A stretch of 64,000 bases of DNA from Heterocephalus glaber (lineage: Eukaryota > Chordata > Mammalia > Rodentia > Bathyergidae). The stretch's first letter is position 1. The number at the start of each line of letters is the position of its first letter. The translations under genes were made by a program, and so were the position numbers. Where the stretch lies: positions 3,142,046 through 3,206,045 of the forward strand of contig NW_004624880.1 of NCBI RefSeq assembly GCF_000247695.1. Direction: 5' to 3'. This document shows, piece by piece, positions 1-12,511 of this stretch. Below the pieces are notes generated by a model. That model was not told the DNA's origin and searched no databases. It saw nothing but the letters and a program-made list of their open reading frames with translations.

Positions 1-984
1 TTCAGAAAGATATTATATATATCTTTCATGTCTCTTTTATCATGAATAAAAAGGTAAATTTTAAAGAGAATTGTTTCACCTTATAGCAAGATCATCCGTT
101 AGAACAATGCACCTTTACTGCAGTGTAATTGACTGGTCTTGTAATATTCAGATGTAGAGAGGTGAAATCAACCACTGTTTTTAAGTAATTTGAGTCTAAT
201 TCATCTTGATGTAGAAAACTCAGAACTTATGCTAATATTCATTTGATCGTAAGAGACAGACAAAACTTAAACTGTACATTGAACTTTTTTGTTATGCTCC
301 TTCTCCTCATCCCCCTCCCTTTCCCCTATTCTGACTTCTTCTCCTTCTCTTTCTCCTTCTCTCCCTCCTCCTTCTTCTTCCTCTTCTTTTTGGGGACTAC
401 ACAAAAGAGGAGATAATTTAGGTGGGGCATGGATAAGAAGGGAAGATTCAGAAGCTTATGAAAGAGGAGTGGAACTCTGGAGAGGCAAATGACATGAGGC
501 ATACTGAAGCAGCATGAGCTGGAGTGAGGGTGATGGAACAGAAAATGCTCCTGCAGTTTTCACAGAACCAGTGCTGGAAACATCAGCATGCTGTGGGCAA
601 GTGCTTTTTCCACTCTGTCTTGCCTTAAAACTTAGTACTATCTGATGCTTAAGCTTGATTGCTAAAGGTATTATGATTATGGGGTTACATGTTAATCCCA
701 GTTAAATATGTAATTGAGAAGTAAAGTTGATAGGGCAAATTTTGAAACTCCTTATAAGGATGGAATTTCTCACCCTCAGGCTTGATCTAAACCCTAATAG
801 ATGGGGTCTTGGTTTCTGCCACAGCTGTCAGAGGGATAAATATAAAAGCAAATAAATAAACTTGGGAAAATACAGGCATAGATTGTCTTCTCTATCTTTT
901 CGAGTCATTTGGAAGACCAAATACTCAAATTAAATTATAAACATTTTCTAGATGAACTATAAAAAAAGAAACAAGTGAATGGAT
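1..984. other. Unassigned sequence with a pyrimidine-rich tract
   Basis: I recognise no gene or repeat family here. A C/T-rich low-complexity tract lies at about 296-391 and gives a spurious Ser/Pro-rich open frame. The rest is AT-rich unique-looking sequence. Confidence 0.5.
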
Positions 985-1370
985 AAACAAAATATCACAA
1001 ATATTAACCTTGATTCTGATATGTGCTACAACATGGATGAAACTGGAGGTCATTTTTCTAAGGGAGATAAGCCAGTCACAAAAAGACAAATCCTGTATGG
1101 TTCCATTTATATGAGGTATTTATAATGGAAACATTGATAGAGACCGAAAGTAGAATGATGAATACCAAGGACTGAGAGGAAAGAAAATAGGAAGTTATTG
1201 TTTACTGGGAACTGAGTTTCAGTTGTACAAGATAAAAAGTATTTTGGAGCTGGATGGTGCTGCTAGCTAAAAATGGGAATGTGCTTAAGGTCACCAAAAT
1301 GTATACTTGAAATGTTTAAAATGTTAAATTCTATGTTATGTATATTGCACCACAATGTAAAAGCAGAAAG
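985..1370 (+). mobile_element. Old L1 3' end (L1MA/L1MB-like)
   Basis: The segment has the usual order of an old mammalian L1 tail: acaacatggatgaaactgga, then a run ending in agccagtcacaaaaagac, then ccatttatatgaggta, an accaaggactgag block, and a closing stretch rich in aatgttaaattctatg. These are the ORF2 C-terminus and 3' UTR of ancient L1s. Many changes from the family pattern make this an old, inert fragment. The subfamily is uncertain. Confidence 0.75.
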
Positions 1371-1627
1371 AAGAAAAGAAGCCTGGGACCTTTTGATATG
1401 CTTAATTTCTAACACTATCTGAAGAACTCCTGTACTTTTGTTGTTGTTATGATAACAGTTTACAAAACAGGTAAGTTTCTGACTTGAAAATTCTTTGGTT
1501 TTCTCATCTATAAATGAGGAGGAGAAATCTCTTTGTGCAAGTATTTCTTTTGAAGAGTAACTGGGTTTTCTCTTAAAGGCCAAATGAATAAGACTCATCT
1601 TTTCTCTTCTTTATCTGCTGCCCTTTT

Positions 1628-2030
1628 ATGATATAAATAAAGAATGTCCCATCAAAGTCTCATGTGTTCAGAGGTGGGGCTTTTGGAAGTTGATGGGCTC
1701 ACAGAGGCACTAACCTCACCTGTGGATTAATCCATTGATGAGTTAATAGTTGCATGTTCTCTTAGGATGTGGAGTCTGGTTGGAGAAGGTGAGTTATTAG
1801 GCATGTGCCTTTGCGGGGCATATCTTTCTCTTTGGCTTTTCCTTTTTCTCTGCTTCCTGGATGCTGCAGGTTGAATGGGCTTTTGTCAGCTATACCCTTC
1901 TACCATGGTGTTTCTTCCATGGACCCAGATGACCATGGACTGAACCCTCTCAAACTGTGAGCTGAATAAGCCTCTCCTCTCTAAAGTTTCAGGTGTCAGA
2001 TATTTTGTTCCATTGACAGGAAGGCTGAAT
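1628..2030 (+). mobile_element. Solo MaLR-type LTR (ERVL-MaLR)
   Basis: It follows the MaLR LTR plan: an early block gtcccatcaaagtctcatgt, a gaggtggggcttttgg block, a ggatgtggagtctggtt block, a ccagatgaccatggactgaa block, then ctgtgagctgaataagcc near the polyadenylation region and tcaggtgtcagatattttgt near the 3' end. The same blocks recur in the LTRs at 14.9, 17.2 and 38.6 kb. No internal region adjoins it, so it is probably a solo LTR. Ends are approximate. Confidence 0.75.
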
Positions 2031-2404
2031 AATTTATGCCCCAATCTAAAAAACAAAAAAAGGAAAGTTTGATAATGAAGCCAGAATGAAGTACAAACCA
2101 TGCTGTTACAAATGATTCAGACTTTACTTCTGTACTTTGGGAAATGGAAAGTGACTGCAGGACTGGGCTTGATGGTAGAAGAAATCTACCCTGAAATTCT
2201 GTTAAAGATTATTACATCTTTCTAAGTGGCTTCTACTCTGTGGAAGAGCCTAGGAAAGTTGTGATTTCCCCAATGCTACTGCTCCCTTTCTTAAATCCAT
2301 TCTAACTTTCATGTATGGTGAAAGTTCTTATACCTTCATCATAAAGTGATGTTTATTTGAGAATCAATCACTGAAGCAACTAGTGAAGCCACTAAAGCCA
2401 ATTA

Positions 2405-2620
2405 TTTAAGGGCTCTGGAGACACACAATCTAGTTTTGAATCCTTCTTCAGCTATTCAGTGGCTATGGGCACTTAATCAATTTAGTAAATCTCTTAAACC
2501 TTAATGTTCTTATCTGTACATGAGAGAATAATAAACTATCTTCTTGGAAATTTGTGAAGATGATGTCAGAAATCTCTAGTGCATTTAGTTTGTAGAAAGT
2601 GTTTAATACATGTTAATACT
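2405..2620 (+). repeat. MIR SINE remnant
   Basis: The order of blocks matches MIR: a tctggagacacacaatctag start, the central part with ggctatgggcacttaatcaa and ttaaaccttaatgttcttat, then gtgaagatgatg. It is ancient and diverged. Confidence 0.6.
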
Positions 2621-2699
2621 TATTAATTAAATTATTTCCAGAATAGGAAAAAGTGGGCAGGGAAGATTTTTAGCAAAGGTATAGAACTCTACATAAACA

Positions 2700-3155
2700 T
2701 TTTCTTCTTGCGTAGAGCCACTATTAGAAAACATCATGAAGCTACTTAAAAAAATTGAAATAGATCTGCCATGTGATCCAGCAATCCCACTACTGGAAAC
2801 ATATTCAAAGGAAAAAAATCAGTATGTGAAAGAGATATCTATACTCTTGTTTATGGCAGCATTTTTCATAACAGGCAACACACAGAATCCATTTAAGTGT
2901 CCATCAATGGATGAATGGATAAATAAAATGTGGTATACTCACTCAATGGAATACTATTCACTTTTTTAAGAAATGAAATCCTGTTGCCTGGGACAACATG
3001 GATAAAGCTGGAGGACATTATGCTAAGTGAAACAAGCAAGGCACGGAAATATAAATGCTGCACATTCTCACTTGTATATGGAATCTAAAAAAAGTTTAGC
3101 TCAGAAGCAGAGAGTAGAATTGTGGTTACCAAGGCCCAGAGGGAGGAAATTTTAA
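2700..3155 (+). mobile_element. Old L1 ORF2 C-terminus and 3' UTR
   Basis: The segment contains landmarks of the L1 ORF2 end: ccatgtgatccagcaatccc, a gtccatcaatggatgaatgg block, caatggaatactattcac and gctaagtgaaacaagcaagg. The frame from 2736 to 2969 retains an L1-like stretch (CDPAIPLLETYSKE) and then stops. It is a 5'-truncated dead copy. Confidence 0.85.
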
Positions 3156-3829
3156 AAATCTTACACTTTGTATGTGTTCCAGAATATGTTTTACTAATGG
3201 TCCTCACCCACTGTGTTTTTGGTTTATCTTATTAGTTCCCTAATACTGTTTTATTCCTTCTTTCCTCATCTTTAAAAGACCTTTTTGCATTGCACTTTTT
3301 CTACCTCTTTTTTTTTCTCTACCTCTTGAAAAATGTTATCAAAGATTGTGATGAATCACAGCAGTTGGGCTTGAAAATTGGTCAGCATAAAAATTCCAAA
3401 TATAATCCAACCTCAGATGATTTTGGTTTTAAATTATTCATATGATCTGATGAGGAACTCAGGAGCATTTGTAGTCAAATAGCTTTTCTCCAAATGATGC
3501 ACAGCACATCTGAAACAGATCATCATAATCTTACTTGCCAGATGAGAAACCAAAGCCTAGGAACACACAAGGACTAGCCCAATATTGAGACGGAAATGCA
3601 GAATCAAACGTCAAATGTTTCCACCAGGGCTCAAGACTAAGTAGTAAATCCTCACACATTCCTTTTCTTGTCCCCATTTCCTGTAGGATAAATGGCTTTA
3701 TTTTTAAAGGAAATGCACAGGTGAGAGGAAAGCATACCATATAAAGACATGTGGTTAACTCAGATGCTACTAGTGCTCCAGCTCAGCAACAACAATAATA
3801 ATAGAAAAGGAAATGTGATCTGAAGCCTT
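3156..3829. other. Unassigned sequence
   Basis: I see no gene and no recognisable repeat. The short minus-strand open frame at 3531-3740 has no recognisable protein character. Confidence 0.4.
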
Positions 3830-4265
3830 TGCCTAATCTTTGCTTCTTAACTTGCTATGCAAGGCCCTTCAGGATCCATCTCAGCCTACTTTGATAGCCT
3901 CTGTTTGTCCCCAGCTCCTTAAGTACAAATGGAAACCCTAATCAACGTCATTACTCAACTCTCCAAACTCCTAATATTTCCACCACTGATTGCACCACTC
4001 CACTTCCTGCCTTACTTCTTATCCTTAAGTCTTCGGGCTGAGCATCAGAGCCTCTGGGAACACATCTCAGCTTTCCTCCACTGGTCTTTGGGGTAGACTA
4101 CCCTCTTCTGTGTCTCCAGAGTGCTTGTGCATATAGTAGTCATAATATCTCACACTGTATTAACATTTCCTGTTCCTTTATCTCTCTTACCCATTAAACC
4201 CTTTCCTTCTTTAGGGCACCAAAGCTTGAAAACTCAGCCCATAGTAGGTCTTAAGTGAGTGGATA
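3830..4265 (+). repeat. L2 LINE remnant, 3' region
   Basis: A diverged copy of the L2 3' part: gcaaggcccttcaggatcca, several pyrimidine-rich blocks, gggcaccaaagcttgaaaac and the terminal agcccatagtaggtctt block, which corresponds to the L2 'cacatagtaggtgctc' end. Ancient and inert. Confidence 0.55.
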
Positions 4266-5174
4266 TTTTTCTAGTTCTCCTGGAGAAGAACTCTACTTGA
4301 TTTGTTCTTTCACTAACATATAACAATTTTTCCCATTGAACACAGTAAAAATGTAGTCCAACAGACTTGTATGTACTAAGTATGACTGATTATATTAATA
4401 GATTGATGGACATAAAAGGATGTTTTAGCAATCATTGTTTCCATTCCCTTGGGGAGCAGTGTGAATTTTCTGGAAAATTGAAAAGACATTAGAAATGAAA
4501 AGCCACAAAAGTGGCAGTCAACATTAAAAGTAGGGCATATTGATCCTAAATGTGTTCACATGGTATGTTCAGATAAATTTTATTTCCAGGAATTAAGAAC
4601 AAAGCTTCCTACTTTTTATGACTTCATGTTGAGACATGTAAGTGGACAGAAAGTAATGCAATTCATGTGTCTATGATTCATTTGCTTACCATTCTTAAAG
4701 CTGCTTAGTGGCAGGAATATTCTTGATACTGACAGGGAAGTTGGGCTTTTGGGAGATAACTCTTATCCTGAAATCTTGGGACTTTTGGAGGAATTCCAAA
4801 CCAATTAAGTCAAAGAAGCTTGTAAGCTGATCTCCCAACTTTTCCCAGCATAGGTTAGTAATCTTAGAGGCTGGGGAGTGATAGTGCTATAGATGAAATG
4901 AGTAAATGGCTAATTGGTTCAATTTCTCAAGAAGTCAGTGATCAACACCAAAACTTTGAAACCATTCCCGATTTGCTCCACAGTCATGATTCACTTCAAA
5001 TTTATGACAGGAGATTAGAATGTACAAAAATTGCCGAAAACCTTTGAAAAGAAAAACAATTAAAATAGTGGTTATTTAGAAAAGTCCTAAGAATGGATCT
5101 ATTCAAATGATGAATTGCATCATTATTTGTGTAAAAAGCCCATGCTAAAACCATTTTTTCACTCTTCTATTTTT
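4266..5174. other. Unassigned sequence
   Basis: No gene, RNA or repeat recognised over about 900 bases. Confidence 0.4.
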
Positions 5175-5318
5175 TATTCTGATACACATAACATAAAATT
5201 TACCATCTTTACAATTTTTAAATGTGCAGCTCCATGATATTAAATACATTCGTAATGTTGTACAGCCATTACCACTGTTCATTTGTGTAACTCTCCAATG
5301 TTAAATTTTTAATGGCTC
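5175..5318 (-). mobile_element. L1 3' UTR fragment
   Basis: The blocks acataacataaaatttacca and gtacagccattaccactgtt match the reverse complement of an old L1 3' UTR. A longer copy of the same region begins at 30,690. Short and diverged. Confidence 0.65.
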
Positions 5319-5386
5319 AAAATGACCAGGTATAAGGAAGGGCTTTCTTTTTCTTCTCTGAATGTTACAGTTCAAAAATGCTAAAA

Positions 5387-5598
5387 GCACCAGACATGAT
5401 GGCATACACCTATAATCCTAACACTCTGAGAAGCTGAGGCAGAAGGATCACCTAGGCTGGGAAAATTAATGAGACTCTGTCTCAAAATTAAAAATAAATA
5501 AAAGGGGAGTATCTGGAGATTTAGGTCAATGTGAAAGCCCTGGGTTCAACCCCTAGTATCACCACCTCTCCCCCAAAAAAAGAAAGAAAAAGAAAAAA
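5387..5598 (+). mobile_element. Dimeric B1-ID SINE (B1-dID-like)
   Basis: The first half is a 7SL-derived B1 monomer: cagacatgatggcatacacc, then agctgaggcagaaggatcac, then gagactctgtctcaaaat. After an A-rich linker comes a tRNA-derived ID-like half with gccctgggttcaacccctag, followed by an A-rich tail. The sequence aaaaatgctaaaa occurs just before and just after the unit, a target-site duplication of about 13 bases. Such B1+ID dimers are known from several non-murid rodent groups. Family naming is from memory. Confidence 0.8.
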
Positions 5599-5803
5599 AT
5601 GCTAAAATTAAATCTTCAAATGAGAGCATCAATAAGAAGTCAGATTACTAGTTGTGACTGACACAAAACAAAACAAAGAACAGCCAGATATAAGAATCTA
5701 GTATAAGGCTGATACCTCAAAATGAATGTGACTTCCAGAATTGAGGTCTGACTCATGAAGCTGGTAAAGTAAGGAACAACAGGGACCAGACTCATGCTAA
5801 GAA

Positions 5804-6287
5804 GGTATCTTAATCCACATGGGCTGCTCTAACAACAGACCTGAGACAGAGTAATTTATAAAAAACAGAAATTTATATCTTACATTTCTGGAGGCAAGGA
5901 AGTCCAAGATCTAGTCACCATCAGGTTGCTATCTGCTGAGGACCCATCGCTGCTCCTAAAATGATGCCTTAAATGTTGCATTCTGGGCCAAGGATCTAGT
6001 TCAGCTTCCTTGCAAGTACAAGGTCCTGAGTTTGATTACCAATACCAACCCCCCCCAAACAACAAACAAACAAACAAACACACCCTTTGCATTCTGTATG
6101 TCTTCACTTGACAGCAGGGATGGAAGATCTAGCTAGTTCCCTCTGGCCCTTTTATAACATTGTCAATCCAGTTTATGAAGGTGGACCTCTTATTACCTAT
6201 TTACTTCCCAGCTGTTGATATTACCACCTTGTGGTTAAGTTGCAATGTATAAATTTTGAAAGAGACACAAACATCCAAACCATAGCA
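5804..6287 (-). mobile_element. MST-like MaLR LTR with nested SINE
   Basis: Read on the minus strand it begins tgctatggtttggatgtttg and passes through blocks typical of MST LTRs, including, on the plus strand, cctgagacagagtaatttat and acatttctggaggcaaggaa near its far end. It is split by an ID-like SINE at 5986-6086. No internal region adjoins it, so it is a solo LTR, older than the SINE. Confidence 0.75.
5986..6086 (+). mobile_element. ID-like tRNA-derived SINE nested in LTR
   Basis: ggccaaggatctagttcagc corresponds to the A-box half and tacaaggtcctgagtttgat to the B-box half. A C-run and an (AAAC)n tail follow. The 10-base direct repeat ttgcattctg (5976-5985 and 6087-6096) flanks it as a target-site duplication. 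It interrupts the MaLR LTR at 5804-6287. Confidence 0.85.
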
Positions 6288-7196
6288 GGAAAGAAAGTCC
6301 TGCAGTTCCTAATACAGTATTGCAATGAACCAAAAGAAAATCAACACACTGTGAAGAGTCTAAATTATAGCATGAGAGCTCTAGAAATCTAAGAATCCAT
6401 CTAATTTCTGCCTCATAGTGCATCAACATCAACTTGAACACTTCTGGATTCACAACTCTCTACTTTTTTAGCTAGCCATTGAACAGATGATGCTGATGGT
6501 TAGAAGATTTTCTCCTCATGTTGTATCAATATTTTCTCCAAGTTTCCATTCCATTTATTCACCATAAATTGAATTATTTACTCCCACATCTCTCTGTAAG
6601 CCTATCTCAGATCCTTCTACTTTTCCTCATATGATATAGCTTCTAATCCTTCTAAATTTGGGGTTGTATTCCTCTGAAAAATCCTTCTTTTGGTCATTCC
6701 ATCCTTTAAATATATTCATTAGAATGAATTTATAGATTTGAAAAATCTATAATGGGGCAACATTGTCTTTAAAGTAAACAATGGCAAGTTTTCTTTTACT
6801 TCATAAGCTCTCTACAAGTCAATACATTTATATACATATGTATATGTATTTTTCCTGTGCTTGTCACATCTAAGTGGCATGCTTGTAAGCCATTTGTTTA
6901 TTGGAAATTTCCCTCTTACTTTCAAATTCTTTTGGACTGTTTGAGTGAAAGATCCTATCTCAGACTATATTTAAATCATAACATCATACATATATAGGTC
7001 AAAGACAAATAAATCACAAATAAAAATAAGGAAAAAAAGGACTACATACATCATTCAAAAGCAAAATGAATTATCATTGTTTTATGTGAGTATAAGTGGT
7101 CATTGACAGAAAATTCAGGAGGGGAGGAAAAGCCTTATTGGTTTATTTTTTCCACAGAGCCAGATTGGGTAGAAGTAGTGTATGTCTGGACCTTGG

Positions 7197-7235
<39 letters not shown>

Positions 7236-7914
7236 ATTAATCAAGAAGAGAATGTAGGACTGCATCAATATGTTGTTATTTTTATGGTTATTTATTGAGC
7301 TTCATTCATCTATGCAATGGAGAACAGCCCATAGGCTCCATGGGAAAGGTTTGCATGGCATAAACCTTAGCAGAAAACAGATGGTCATCTGATCTTAATA
7401 ACTGTGTTTAAAGAGAGCTGAACTGCTATTAGCAATACCATCAACAATGATTTATTTGGGAAGCATGGTAAAGGGACTTTCACCCCCATGGAATTTCAAT
7501 ACTTGTGATTATCTATACAACACTAAAAGCATCTGCATATAAACCAAACCTCAGATCATCATTGCCATAGCTGGTACATGCAATGCTAAGAAACTGAATG
7601 TTAGAAAGAAAACTACAACTGGCTAAATTATTTAGAGATATACTATTTGCCTTATCTGAATGATTATTCAAGGGGTTGGTTCACAGACACCTCACTGGGC
7701 CAAAATCAAGATTTAATTCCAGTCATTGTGATCTGTTAAGACTCTACTTGGTTCTTTGTTGTTTACCAGCATACAGTCCAGATCCTTTAACAAAACAATC
7801 TGTCACATCAGCCTCATCTGCAGCTTCTCATCACTCAGTAAATTTTACAATCCAACAATACAAACTGTACCTTGATTTTTAAAAGGATACTTAATGCCCT
7901 TTTATGTTTTTAAA
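6288..7914. other. Unassigned AT-rich sequence
   Basis: No gene or transposon family recognised apart from the (GT)n run at 7201-7232. The small open frames lie in low-information sequence. Confidence 0.4.
7199..7233. repeat. (GT)n microsatellite
   Basis: About 16 uninterrupted GT units at 7201-7232. Confidence 0.95.
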
Positions 7915-8235
7915 CATGTCTTAGCTCATTTTCTTCTAATTTTTCTGTCTGACAAATTTCCAGTTTTCCTATACATCTTTTAAGACCATGCTCAAAAGTA
8001 AACTCTCTTGCAGAAGTCTTCGCTAACTTCTCTCTACTAAACCAGTTGTTTCCTCCTCTGTACTCCTACACAACTCCTACGAGAGAGCTGCTTTTACAAT
8101 TGCATTGTCATTATTGGTCTACACCTTTCTTTTATTGGACTATGAGTAGTAGGCATGCCATTTTAATCTTTGAATTCTTTGTACTTAGAATAAGGACTGA
8201 CTCATAATAGGTGTGACATTATAGTTGAATTAATT
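7915..8235 (+). repeat. L2 LINE remnant
   Basis: The blocks aagaccatgctcaaaagtaa, cttgcagaagtcttcgctaa, ttggactatgagtagtaggc and ggactgactcataataggtg follow the order of the L2 3' end. Strongly diverged. Confidence 0.55.
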
Positions 8236-11200
8236 AATTCCAATTTAAACTTCTTCAATGACAGGATTTTATCCTAACAATTTTGTGTTTGTTTTCAGTA
8301 ATTCACTCCAACTATATAGATGATAGGATAGATCTCAATACAATATTGATTGAATTGCATAAATTTAAATAATGTGTTCAATCAACTTTAATTCATTGAC
8401 TGCATATTTTGCATTTCATGTTTTTATACAACTCTGTAAAAGACACATTTTATAGTACTTGAATTATTATTCACAAAATAGATTTTACTACATGTGTAGC
8501 TATGAAACATAACTTATGTGATGCCTGAACTGTCTTTAGGAATTTTCTAAATCTCTCTAGAATGCATCATACTAAAATAATAAGAGTAAATGTTAAATAC
8601 CTAGTAACCTTCATAGAAGCTATATTCATAGCATGAAAAACTATAAAAGGATTATAGAATGTCCTATTCATCTATTCAGTTCTAAGCATTCAAGAATTTT
8701 CATGTCATTTTTGCTTTTATATTCAATTACTTGGTAAGAAAAATGCTTCTCATGTTATTATTCTGTGTGTGTGTGTGTGTGTGTGTGTATGTAATAGCAA
8801 CTGTACATATGTATATATTTATATATCTGCAGGGTATACATTTTATATTCTTATGTGTATTTTATCTATGGGGCTATAGAGATATGCATTTGCCTACATG
8901 TACATACATATAAATATGCATTTATATTTAGCGAAAAAGGAATGAAGCCCAAAAGAGAAAATGACTTTATTCCCTAACCTCACACACAACCTCTCAAAGC
9001 ATTCCAATATTTTTCAATTCTTCATCAAAATTTTCAGTAGAAAATGGACAGTGTAGAATGAAGGCTATATAGGAATACTTTCACCAGGCTTAAGTGTATG
9101 AGATAATGAAACTGGCTCCTGGGATAAGCATATTTACTGGGTTTGTTATGTATCAAATGTAACAAAAGTGGAGGATTTGAAGAACACCCTGTGTGGTTCT
9201 TTTCACACCCTTTGATCACACAATTCCTCTTTAATTCAGATGCAGTAGAGCTTAAGTGGCTTCATTGATGTGTTAAGTGTGGAATGATTTTTGTATAAAA
9301 TAAAAAAGGCTCTATTATGTGTCCAGAAAAAGCCTGTGTGTGCTTGTTTATTGAGACAGGAAGTCGGTTTCCCACACAGAACAACAGTTCTGTGATGCTG
9401 CAGCATTGTGTCTGAAAAAGGAGTAAAGGAAACTTAATTTTCTACCTGGCAGAAATCGGCTTCTGGAGGAAGGGGCAGACAATGCGATTGGACTTCAGCT
9501 GAATGAGTGGACTTGATTGATTCTCAGAAAATGTGTCATGGATAGGGAGCTTGCCTGGAATACTTTTGTTAGGAAAAAAGCACATTTTACAAGTAGGGGT
9601 CTGGTCTTTGGACTTTACTTAAAATGACTTCCCCCAGTGAGCACTTGCCAACTCCTCCTGAAGTCAGGTGGGGAAAAAGAAATGCTGTTTGGGAATTTTC
9701 CCTCCAACACATTATCTCTAGGTTATTCTTGTTGATTTGTTTTTCTCTTAAATCGGACCCCATTTGCTTTTTTTTTTTCACTAGCATGAATATTTCTTAT
9801 ACTTTGCAACATGAAGTTTATAAATCCATCTATTTAGGAGTGGATATAGTCCCTAACCACTATGAATGGATGTTAGTCTTGCTATAATCCAATGGAGGAA
9901 ACCCTGTGTTGTGGTAAGAGCAAGACAGACTTCTTCTCATTCTCATACTCCCAAGTCTGGCCTTTTTTTTCTCTGCATTACTCTGACTTACATTATATGA
10001 GGTAGCAAGATTGTGGTCATCTTCCCCAAGGCTCTTATAATCCCCTTGTCTATCCTCCTGGTGATTGTCCTCTTCTTCTCCATCCACATTATGAACTGCT
10101 TATGCTTCTGAGCTGATAATTGTTCAGAGAGCCCACATTACATAAATATTCCATTCAATGATTTTATAATATGAAGCAGACAAGAGTAAAGTGGAGCTAG
10201 AAGGATGTATGGAAAATAGAGTGAGCTTAGGGAACTTTTCCATGGGTAATGTTTATCTTATGAACATTTTAGAATAAGTGAATTTTCAGGGTGAAGAGCT
10301 TAGTAAAGGATATTTGTAACAGGTTCAGATTCAAAAAAACTATCCTTAGGCTGTGGACACTATGATAGTGGTGAGGGGAGAATGGAGGTAGGATTAGAAT
10401 TGATATTCTATTGAAGCTTAATGAGAAGTGGATGTTATAGATGCACTCATAACCCCTCAGAAGATTAAGAATTCTTCACTATCTAAGTTGTATCCTTCTC
10501 TGCCCATCTGTCCAGATATTTTTCCAACCTACTACCAATACAATTTCTATTTCATCTTCCCATCAGACATGGGTGAATTTTTCTTTAGAATTAATGTCAT
10601 GTCATAATATCCTTTTGATTATTGCAAATTTGTTTCTAATATAATTTCAGTCTCAAGGAATTCTAGGAGGTAGATTTTGGGCCAGGACAAGGAATATTCT
10701 TCATGAAGGTCCCAGGCTAATTGTAGCAACTATTAAGTTTCTTCCCCTTGGCATGCATAATGAATTTCTCATCCCTGACCCCTTAATTAGCCTACTCTTT
10801 TATTGCAACTCATGATTGCTTTAATACTCCTCTAAACACTTCTCACATACCTCTCATACATAGCTCAAGTAAAGTCTTCTCTAGCCTCTCCCATCTATTT
10901 CTATAATGTTTTGTATGTGACTATTGTCATTAATAACAACAGGGTCTGACCAGGTCATGTGACTTCAGTTTGTCCTGTCAGGTATCATTTCTCTTGGAGA
11001 GATTTTGCGGTTTGTAAAGTTAACTCCCATAATGCAATATAGTTTCTGAAAACTGAAGATTAAAAACAAAATCTTTAAAAATCTCTCTTCACTCTTTATT
11101 TATATCTGAAAAAGGATATTGCACATATATCACCCATATCATCAATAATTTATAAAAAGATGGTCAAGTCAGGAATCTATGATCTGGATTCTAATTGTGG

Positions 11201-11275
11201 TATTATAATTGACTTGTCACAACTCAAGACCAATTGCTTAATCTTTCTATCCTTTAGTTTCTCCACGAGAAATTG
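8236..11275. other. Unassigned sequence, about 3 kb
   Basis: Besides a (GT)n run at 8764-8788 I recognise nothing certain. The stretch at about 9330-9560 is less AT-rich and has no repeat look, so it could be conserved non-coding DNA. The overlapping open frames at 9587-9887 lie on opposite strands and resemble no known protein. Confidence 0.4.
8764..8788. repeat. (GT)n microsatellite
   Basis: About 12 TG units, followed by an AT/AC-rich interrupted stretch to about 8920 with several tacata units. Confidence 0.9.
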
Positions 11276-11413
11276 CCCTTCCTTCCTATTTTACCTTTTT
11301 CCTTCTTTCCTTCCCCTCCTTCCTTACTACAGCTTTTCACTTCTTTCTTCCTTCCTCTCTCTCCCTTCCTTGCTTCCTTCATTCCTTTCTCCTGTTCTTT
11401 CTTCCTTCCTTTC
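11276..11413. repeat. (TTCC)n pyrimidine-rich tract
   Basis: A polypyrimidine tract of imperfect ttcc/ttct units, about 140 bases. It explains the Ser/Leu/Phe-rich frame at 11160-11516, which I do not regard as a gene. Confidence 0.9.
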
Positions 11414-12042
11414 AATAAGTGACACCTTGAGAAACTGTTTTAAGTTAAAGAAAACTGAGAAAACCTCAGAAGCAGAAAAGTCTTTCTGGCCTTCTTTCTT
11501 GAAGATCCTCCTATGACAGGTGTCTACCCCTATATTGAGAGGGAAGGAATGTTATACAGAGAGGCCAAGAAGATTCTGAACAAACAAGTTTAAGTTCCTC
11601 ACAATTTACTACCATTAACTGAGGCTGCCTCTCTTATTTTCCCATATTTCTATAAGAGTAGCACTATGTCCAATTTTGTTAAACCTAAGCATATTTTATC
11701 CTATTTATAATAACTGCAAAAAGTAAAATAAAATACCTAGAAATAAATTTAACCAAACAGGTGATAGATCTGTGCAGTGAAAACTACAAAACACTACTGA
11801 AAGAAATTAAAGAGGACACAAAAGTGCAACAGCATCCTATGATCATGAATTAGGAAAATCAATATTGTTTAAATACTCATACAACCCAAATTGATTTATA
11901 GATTCAATGCAATTCCTACCAAAATACTAATGACATTCTTCACAGAAATATAAGAAGCAATCCTAAAATTTATATGGAACCACACACACACAACTAATAG
12001 ACAAACCATTCTAAGCAAAAAGAACAAATCAAGAGGCATTAC

Positions 12043-12511
12043 AAGACTGGATAAAGAAGATGCGGGGTTTTTTTAAATAAAATGGAGTATTACTCAGCCA
12101 TAAAGAACAAGAAACTAGTGACATTTATAGCCAAATGGATGCACATTGAGGCCATACTCTTCAATGAAATTAATAGAACACATGTGTAAATACTGAATAG
12201 TTTCTCTGCTGGGAAAAACTAAAAATGTAAATAAGGATCAAAATGTATAGCTGATCATGTGAAATAGAAAGAAAAGGTCTAAAGGAGTAGGGGAAGTAGG
12301 GGAAGGAAGGAAAGGAAAAGAAAAAATAGAACAAAATGAAAAATGGAAACAAAGTAATTGTAAATAGGGAAGGGTGGAGGAGGTGAAGGGAGGACAGGGG
12401 AACTGGGAAAAAATAACAACCAAGATACGTCATGTAAAGGTACAAGATCCCAATGATGAATGTATCTGTATTGTATGCCTAAAATGTACCAATAAACTTA
12501 ATGGAAAAAAA
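12043..12511 (+). mobile_element. Younger 5'-truncated L1 3' end, nested
   Basis: It carries the ORF2 end (ggagtattactcagccataa) and a purine-rich 3' UTR, ending in taaaatgtaccaataaactt and an A-run. The 11-base repeat agaggcattac occurs at 12032-12042 and again at 12512-12522. Removing the insert makes the older L1 frame-like sequence continuous. Its 3' UTR matches the end of the long L1 at 58.45 kb. Confidence 0.9.

Noticed and set aside
289..492. Ser/Pro-rich frame
   Set aside because: The frame is made by a pyrimidine-rich simple tract.
1263..1598. 111-residue minus-strand frame
   Set aside because: It is partly antisense to an old L1 tail and has no recognisable protein.
8731..8913. 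60-residue Val/Cys-rich frame
   Set aside because: Produced by a (GT)n microsatellite.
11160..11516. 118-residue Ser/Leu/Phe-rich frame
   Set aside because: The frame is made by a (TTCC)n tract.
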